DNA of 64,000 nt from Anaeramoeba flamelloides (Eukaryota > Metamonada > Anaeramoebidae): positions 1,984,501 to 2,048,500 of the forward strand of contig JANTQA010000051.1 in the NCBI GenBank assembly GCA_027625915.1. The letters run 5' to 3'. Positions 57,974-64,000 of this stretch are shown piece after piece (the first letter of the stretch is position 1; the number at the start of each line of letters is the position of its first letter). The notes below the pieces were generated by a model. It was not told the origin of the DNA, searched no databases, and worked only from the letters and a program-made list of their open reading frames with translations. The position numbers were made by a program, and so were the translations under genes.

Positions 57974-59302
57974 CTATTTAATTCTCAAAAGGGGTAACCC
58001 CACTGAAATAATAATAAAGCAAATTAAGGAAAAAATGCATTGCATTAAAACCATAATGCAAGCAAAAACGAGAAGATAGATGCCATTTTTACAACCGCCC
58101 ATGTGCTTTGTGTATTCGAAAGATAATGACGTCCAGACCAATGCAAAAAGGAAGAGCACTATCAGGCAAAAATAGCCAATTCTGCATTCCGTTGGGAAGT
58201 GGTTTATTTTAAATAAATCCTTTTTGTTCTCGTCATTAATGCCTGTGTTGTCCATGTTTGCTGTTTGGAATTTCTCATCATAACCTTCAGTTTTGTGAAT
58301 TTGGTCATCCAAATTAAAATCCTCAAGTTTGTTCTCATTTTTTGCAATCTTCGGATCAACACGATAATTTGATCCCCATCCCAATTCAATTTCTTCATGG
58401 TTTTCTTCATGAGAACTAAAGTTTTTTTGTTTGTGTTTTTTGAGACTTCCACCTTCGCTAGACTCATCAAGATCATCACCACTCCCCACCATGTTTTGAT
58501 TTAATTCGTCATTGTTTTTCATCGAATTCTTTTTTTTATTTTTATTGATCATTTGTTTGTTTCGATATTTTTGCAATTTTCTCTCATTCGTGATTTTTTC
58601 AAGTTTCAATCTCAGCTTGGTCAGATCAAGTCTTGTTTTTTGATAGTCACTGATTTGTTTATTTGTGAAATTGAAATTGAAATTTGAATTGTCATGTTTG
58701 GAATCAGGCTCAAAATCTGAATTGAAGCCCAAATTTTGATCCCTGGTTCCACGTGCTGAATTGGTTTGGTCATCAGCCAAATCGTCATTTGATAATGATG
58801 AAGTGGAGGTTTGTTGAAGCACATTATCTTGTTTTAATTTTTCCATCAATCCAATTTCTTTCTGATTTCCATTTCCATTTTCATTTTCATTTCCATTTTG
58901 TTTACCATTTTTCTCGTTCTCATTCTCGTTTTGTTTTTGTTTTTGTTTTTGTATTCGTTTTTGTTTTTTGATTTCTTTTTGTTTTCTTTTTTTTTGTTTT
59001 TTGTAATATTTCCTGATTTTTTTTTTTATTTTCAAAATTTCGTTTTTTTGTTGCCGTGACAAATAGCTATAATAAGACGATTCAAAATAAACAATAAAAA
59101 ACCACCAAACAACAAAGCAAATGGACAGACTCAGAAGATAGCCAGATAATTCGTGACATTTCTTTTCGGTTCGAAGGGTGAAATAACTGGTAAAGATAAT
59201 TAAGAGGAAAAGTAATGTCGAAAAAAGACCATACCATTGCATTTTCAGGAAAAAGGATTGGGTGAACTTCCAAGTCCTGTCAAGGTATTTCACTTTGATC
59301 AT
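57974..59302 (-). CDS. Four-TM protein with large charged loop, unknown function
   Basis: The frame is open from at least 59374, but its first ATG is at 59302, giving 442 residues. Residues before it (FLLTSSSLGTLKCK) are also coding-like, so a 5' exon is possible. There are two N-terminal membrane segments (~23-43 and 54-75), then a basic K/R/Q coil (~85-120), a long N/E/D-rich polar region (~120-375), and two C-terminal membrane segments (~376-396, 407-436). The second pair contains several Cys (GYFCLIVLF, MQCIFSLICF) and is separated by a short EYTKHMGGCKNG turn. Hairpin-loop-hairpin topology would place both ends and the loop on one side, probably cytosolic. No family recognised; no signal peptide or enzymatic motif. 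Confidence 0.75.
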   Translation of the reverse strand: MIKVKYLDRTWKFTQSFFLKMQWYGLFSTLLFLLIIFTSYFTLRTEKKCHELSGYLLSLSICFVVWWFFIVYFESSYYSYLSRQQKNEILKIKKKIRKYYKKQKKRKQKEIKKQKRIQKQKQKQNENENEKNGKQNGNENENGNGNQKEIGLMEKLKQDNVLQQTSTSSLSNDDLADDQTNSARGTRDQNLGFNSDFEPDSKHDNSNFNFNFTNKQISDYQKTRLDLTKLRLKLEKITNERKLQKYRNKQMINKNKKKNSMKNNDELNQNMVGSGDDLDESSEGGSLKKHKQKNFSSHEENHEEIELGWGSNYRVDPKIAKNENKLEDFNLDDQIHKTEGYDEKFQTANMDNTGINDENKKDLFKINHFPTECRIGYFCLIVLFLFALVWTSLSFEYTKHMGGCKNGIYLLVFACIMVLMQCIFSLICFIIISVGLPLLRIK

Positions 59303-61189
59303 CAAATGGAAAACAATTGATAAAAAATGAATTTTTGTTTTGCATTTGAGTGTGCCCAAAGAACTTGAAGTCAATAGGAATTTTCCTTTTTCCTCTTTTG
59401 GTTCATTGTTTTTGAGTGAGAGAGTTTTTTTTTGTGAATTTGTGAGGCACTTTTTTGTTAAATATGATTTTTTGTTATTTTCAAAAACTCTCTTTCCAAT
59501 TAATTACTTCTAAAGCGTATACCTTGCTTTCCAAAAACTGGTTTGTCTTTTCTTTCGATTTTTTTAACATAAATGAGAATAGTTTAAAGTATTCTTTTCA
59601 AAAATTTTGTCAGACATAATTTTTTGTTCCCGTATCAAGATTTCAAAATTCCCAAATAGTTATTGTTTGAGAAGATTGTTTGACAATAAACCAAAATCAA
59701 TTTTTCTGTTTTGGAAAAAAAACTTTTTTCTTTACCTTTTTTTGTGCAAAGATCTACTCTCAGTTACAAACTTGACTAAATTCTAACTTGGATAAAAAAG
59801 GCCCAAATATCCAACCATAGAGTTTCAGACAATCAGGTTGTAATTTTGTTGAATTACCTCTCTTCAATCATAAATGAAAATATATAAAATTTTCCAAGAA
59901 AAAAAAAAAAAAAACGACTTGCTTGAATGTTCTAAAAGTGAAAATTATTGTTTTGTAAATTCGGTTCATTCCAAATTTTTTTTCTTTTTTGTAAGCATTT
60001 AACATTTTAATTAAAGTTAAAAATAATTTATTTTCCCTGAAAAAAATTTTTCAGATGGAAAATTTAGTTTTGGAAATTTCCCCCTTTAAGACAGTTTGTT
60101 GGGTAAGTCTTAAATTGGCCCTTAACAGTTTTTTTCGAAATTTTATTTTAATCAATTAATTATCAAAATCAAAAGATCTGAAATTGTAAAGAAAAATACA
60201 TTTGAATATTTACCTCAACAGATGAAAAGTAACTGAAATTTTGAATACTTTGAGCTCAAAATTGATGAGACTTTGTAATTTGATTTTTCGCTTTTTTTAA
60301 TTCAAAAACTCCATTTTATTTCCAAGTTAGATTACGAATCAAAATAAGTCGATACTAATCAGGAAAGTCATTGATTTCATAGTATACAAAGATCGATTTC
60401 TTTTTTTCATCTTTGTAATTTATTTAGAAAAAAATAAATAAAGATCAATAGAGTTTTTTTTTCTCTTTTTTCTTCATAAATTTGTTGGAATAATTTTTGA
60501 TTATAAATATTACTGAAAGTCAGCTCAACTGTGTTGATTTTTGTTTTCAAAATAATTTTTAAATAGTTATATCGAAAGTAAGAACTATTATTATTTTCCA
60601 ATTAAAAAAACAACAATTTTTAGTTCACATTCCCAAAATTTTTTTCTAGTTTATATTTTGAAGACAAACCCAAGCTCTTTATAAGAACGTCTAGAAATGT
60701 TATTTTTAGAGAAAAACATAAACTTCCTTAGTTAACTCTAGTACGAAATTTTTACTGGGCTAATTTGATTGTAACAGTTCTAATGAATATTCATTTTGGA
60801 AATTGAAATAAAAATTTTCATTTATTGATTGGAAAATAACAGTTTATAACTTTAAAACAAAACTTGTTCTAATATAAAAGAGAAAATACGACCAAGTCTC
60901 TGTGTGAATGGTTAAAGGGCTAATACCAGTACAAAAACAAAAAATGGCTTTTTTTTTATCATTTTTTTTTAAATTAAATTTTTTTGAATATCTTTAAGTA
61001 ATAGTTTTGGACCAAGTGTGTGTAAAGATTTAAATAGCATTCAGTTTTAACATTTCAGACAACTTTTTGTTTGTGGAGTTTTTGAAAAAGGAGAGTAAAA
61101 AAAAATGGACATTTTTTGTTTTTTGTATTGCTACTTGGGTTTTAGTATACCGAAATTTGTTGTATATTGGATTAATAATTTCTTTTCTT
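59303..61189. other. 5' flank of the four-TM gene and beyond
   Basis: No coding region found, apart from the possible upstream coding noted for the four-TM gene (59303-59400). The open frame 60407-60601 has no recognised features and is not supported. Confidence 0.4.
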
Positions 61190-61500
61190 TAAGAACCAAA
61201 CTTGGAAAATTCAAATTAGGTACCGATTAGAATGACAATTAATTAAATCACTTGTTCAAAACAATATTCAATCTTAAAAAACAAGAATAAAAATTATGAT
61301 TATCCAAATTCATAGCCAACCTCATTTTAAACTCTATTTATTTTTTTATAAAAATGTTTAAATCTATTTTGGTTATCAAACAATCAAATTCTTATTCTTT
61401 GATGGCCCTGCACTTTACTGAACTTTATGTTAGGTTTATAATTGAGTTCATGAAAATTGTTTAGTTATAAAAAGGATTTCATATCAAAATTTCACAATAT
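61190..61500 (+). repeat. Family C element, copy 2
   Basis: Same interior blocks as 54950-55255 (AAGAACCAAACTT, GATTAGAATGA, CACTTGTTCA, GGTTATCAAACAATCAAA, AAAAAGGATTT). The inverted ends seen in copy 1 are not clear here, so this copy is truncated or decayed. Confidence 0.55.
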
Positions 61501-64000
61501 TAGGAAGAAATGATATCAGGACTTCTATTTATATCTTGGATTTTTTTCAAAAAACACCTTTTCAGCCAAACTTCACAGTTTTGTTCAAGAAATAGAACAT
61601 GTTCTATGATTTTAATTCATTTATCTTCTCTCAAAATACATTTTCAATTTTTTTTGATCAGATCTTTTTTTCGATTTTTCTCTTATTTTTTTTTTTCTTT
61701 GTTTTTTTTTTTTGGTTTTTCTTTAAAAAAAATGTTTGAAACTCCAAATTAACTTGAATAAAATTGTGAGATTGTAATTTGTTAGAAAATTTATACAATT
61801 ACAATTAATAAAATCTTATCGTCAACAATTATCATTTTCTAAATCAATTGAGAAATTTTACACAAGACATTCCAATGAAAATTCACCAATTTTTTTTAAA
61901 AATTTTTTTTTTTTGAAATTTATGGATTGTTCTGGCATTTCTTTTATGAACCCCAACTCTAAATCCAAGTTTATTATTTCTCTTATTTCTAAAGAATTGT
62001 ATTTTTTTAATTCTTAAAAAAAAATGTGAAAATTTCATTTTTTGATTTGCCACTTTCAGTGAAATGAGGTTTATGTTTCAAAAATAAAATTGTACTATTT
62101 TTAATTGTAAAGCCTTAGTATATTGACACATCTACTTTTTTGACTAGATATTATTCTCTATTTAACATCTAATTTTTATACTTGAATAAAAAATTATTTG
62201 ATGAATTATTTGTTTCAATTTACAAACTCTTTTGTTTTTTAAAGGCGATATGATTTTTTTTAATATGTAAATTTTTCATTTTTATTGCTAGTAATAAATT
62301 TAATTACTTGGTAGAAACTTGATTCAAGATTTTTAGTTTTTATTTTAACAAAACAAAAATTTTTTTTTTCTATAAATTTGAGTTAGGTGAATCTATTTTT
62401 TGTTTCAGAGTTTCCTCTTTGTCATTTTCTTACGGTAGCCCGTCGTAATATCTTCTAAATTTATATAGAATCCTTTTTTTTATTCAAAATGTGTCTATAT
62501 CGTTTTTTTTTTTTGTTCTTGTGTTTTCCCTTTTGATTCAATTCCATGTAATAGATCTTTAAAAAAAAAATAAAATCTAACCATCCAGTTTATTTTTTTT
62601 CCTTTTTTAAGTCAAGAAACCATTTTCAATTATATAGACAGGTGATGGACTGGAAAGATAATTATTTAGCTTTTTTTTTATTATTGTTTTTTTTTTTATT
62701 TTTTATTGAAAGAAATTCAAAAATATAATATCCTTTAAAATAAGGTTTTCATACTTACAATTATTTTAAATTGGTTTTCTAAATTTTAATTTATGATTTT
62801 TTTTTTGTTACTTGATCTGGTATCTCGGTTACACCTTTTTTTATACAATCATTTTTTACCATAAACTTACATCTTTCAACTTTTTACTCCATTATAATTC
62901 AATTTTTTTCTATTTAAAAGGAGAATATTTTTATAGAATTTCATTTTTTTATTTTATTTTATTTTTTTTTTTTTTGTTTTAGGTTTGGTTTTGTATTATG
63001 ATTTTTACTTAATTTGTGTTTTTTGTAGTTTTATCTTTTTTTAAAAATGCCTTTTCGTTTTTAATGCACATACTTTGAATCAGAGGTAAAACTCAAAAAA
63101 TTCCCAAATGAATACAAATTTTTTTGGGGAATATTTTTTGATAAGTATTTTACTATAATTGGAATTTAGTGTTTTATTTTGAATTTTTTTAGTCCCCTAA
63201 TTTTAATTTAATGTGTATATCTTAAAAGGTGGAACACCAGATAATACATTTTTTCCTTTTCCCAAATTACATAAAAAAAAAAGAATAATAAGAAAAACAA
63301 AGGGGATTTAATATATAAAATAGAATAATAAAAAGCTTAAGAAAATTTAGTATTTATAAATAAGAAAAAATAAATGGATATTATTTTATTGTTTTTTTAA
63401 TCCACTAACCGCTACCCAAAAAAAAAAAATAAAAAATAAAAAATAAAATAAATTAAAAAAAAAAAAAAAATATTCTTTAATATTTATCACTTGCATTTTT
63501 ATACTATTTTTGAAAGTATGATTCCCCTTTTAAAATAAACTAACAATAAAATAAATAAAAAAAAAATAATTTTTCATTGATTTGTTTCATTTCAGATTAA
63601 ATTTTCCTTTAATTTTGCCGATAACAATAATTTACAATTTCAATTTTATTTCAATCATTTCATTAAAATAATAAATTAAATTTCAATAAAGAAAAAATCA
63701 ATTTTATACATTGAACATTTTATTATAAAATATATTCACATTCGGATTTTATTCGTACTTGTATCTAATAAGTATTTTCAAATTATTTTTCCTATTTTTA
63801 AAAATGTCCAAATATAAATTGATTTGTGATAATTAAATTCAAATGTTGAAGGATTAGCCTCAATATAGATTCACGTATAATAAAAGTATGTTGTAATTAG
63901 GTGTAAATAACTTTAGTTGTCTATAATAAAATGTTTAGAAAAGATATATTATAAATCCTATCAGACAGTAGATTATTTAAATTTTATACTAATGATCACA
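61501..64000. other. Non-coding T-rich end of window
   Basis: The open frame at 61510-61752 is poly-F/S and not supported. A short GC-richer spot (62428-62452, TACGGTAGCCCGTCGTAATA) stands out but has no assigned role. Nothing else recognised. Confidence 0.4.

Noticed and set aside
61510-61752. 80-codon frame, S/F-rich
   Set aside because: Composition follows T-rich DNA; no homologous pattern.
1-64000. tRNA, rRNA or CRISPR arrays
   Set aside because: No T-loop plus acceptor pairing, conserved rRNA block or regularly spaced short direct repeats seen; the KE/EK codon repeats are protein-coding, not arrays.
1-64000. Retrovirus-like, Polinton or other capsid-bearing element
   Set aside because: The only RT is LINE-type with a zf-RVT knuckle; no LTRs, integrase, capsid or packaging genes recognised.

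Overview
The window is extremely AT-rich (homopolymers, poly-A/T tracts of about 50-60 nt), gene-poor and intron-containing, so it is nuclear DNA of a eukaryotic protist. Spliceosomal GT-AG introns from 108 bp to about 4.5 kb, K/E/N/Q low-complexity protein tails, a 7.5-kb coiled-coil RhoGEF gene, a Rab GTPase and non-LTR retrotransposons together suggest a free-living amoeboid protist; the protein style resembles Anaeramoeba (Metamonada). That taxon is an inference from style only.

Layout. 0-6.8 kb: a 5'-truncated, active-site-damaged AAA ATPase relic, then a cluster of LINE scraps around an 820-bp foldback transposon. 6.8-11.3 kb: two ribosomal protein genes on the minus strand, intronless eS30 (RPS30) and four-exon uL24 (RPL26), separated by a LINE remnant with a TIR-bearing element directly beside it. 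11.3-16.6 kb: no intact gene, but three palindromic elements, one a Tc1/mariner-type MITE with TA target duplication. 16.6-18.9 kb: an intact single-exon poly(ADP-ribose) glycohydrolase (PARG) with RG-rich and N/Q-rich tails. 18.9-26.7 kb: non-coding, with two pairs of diverged direct duplications and decayed coding scraps. 26.7-27.4 kb: a small two-exon SAP30-like (Sin3-complex) gene. 28.7-30.6 kb: an inverted duplication of a J-domain relic and a second palindrome. 31.7-37.2 kb: a three-exon Rab GTPase whose first intron (4.46 kb) holds a 2.8-kb palindrome and a second G/T-rich inverted-repeat element. 37.3-39.9 kb: a LINE (endonuclease scrap, then RT and C-terminal zinc-knuckle region). 40.8-48.3 kb: a giant coiled-coil IQ-DH-PH RhoGEF gene interrupted by one homopolymer frameshift. 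51.1 kb: an orphan 3' exon. 52.1-54.6 kb: an F-box gene broken over several frames. 54.9-57.9 kb: three dispersed-repeat copies. 58.0-59.3 kb: a four-TM protein of unknown function. 59.4-64 kb: non-coding.

The intact genes are unrelated housekeeping or signalling genes (translation: eS30, uL24; chromatin and ADP-ribose: PARG, SAP30-like; membrane traffic and small GTPases: Rab, RhoGEF) and do not form an operon or one pathway. The strongest unexplained signal is the number of long inverted repeats: about ten within 64 kb. Some are MITE-like with recognisable termini, others are back-to-back copies of gene or LINE pieces, and the largest sits inside a Rab intron, where its transcript would fold into a hairpin of up to about 1.2 kb per arm.

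No tRNA, rRNA, CRISPR array, retrovirus-like or Polinton-like element was recognised. All homology statements come from reading the sequence by eye.
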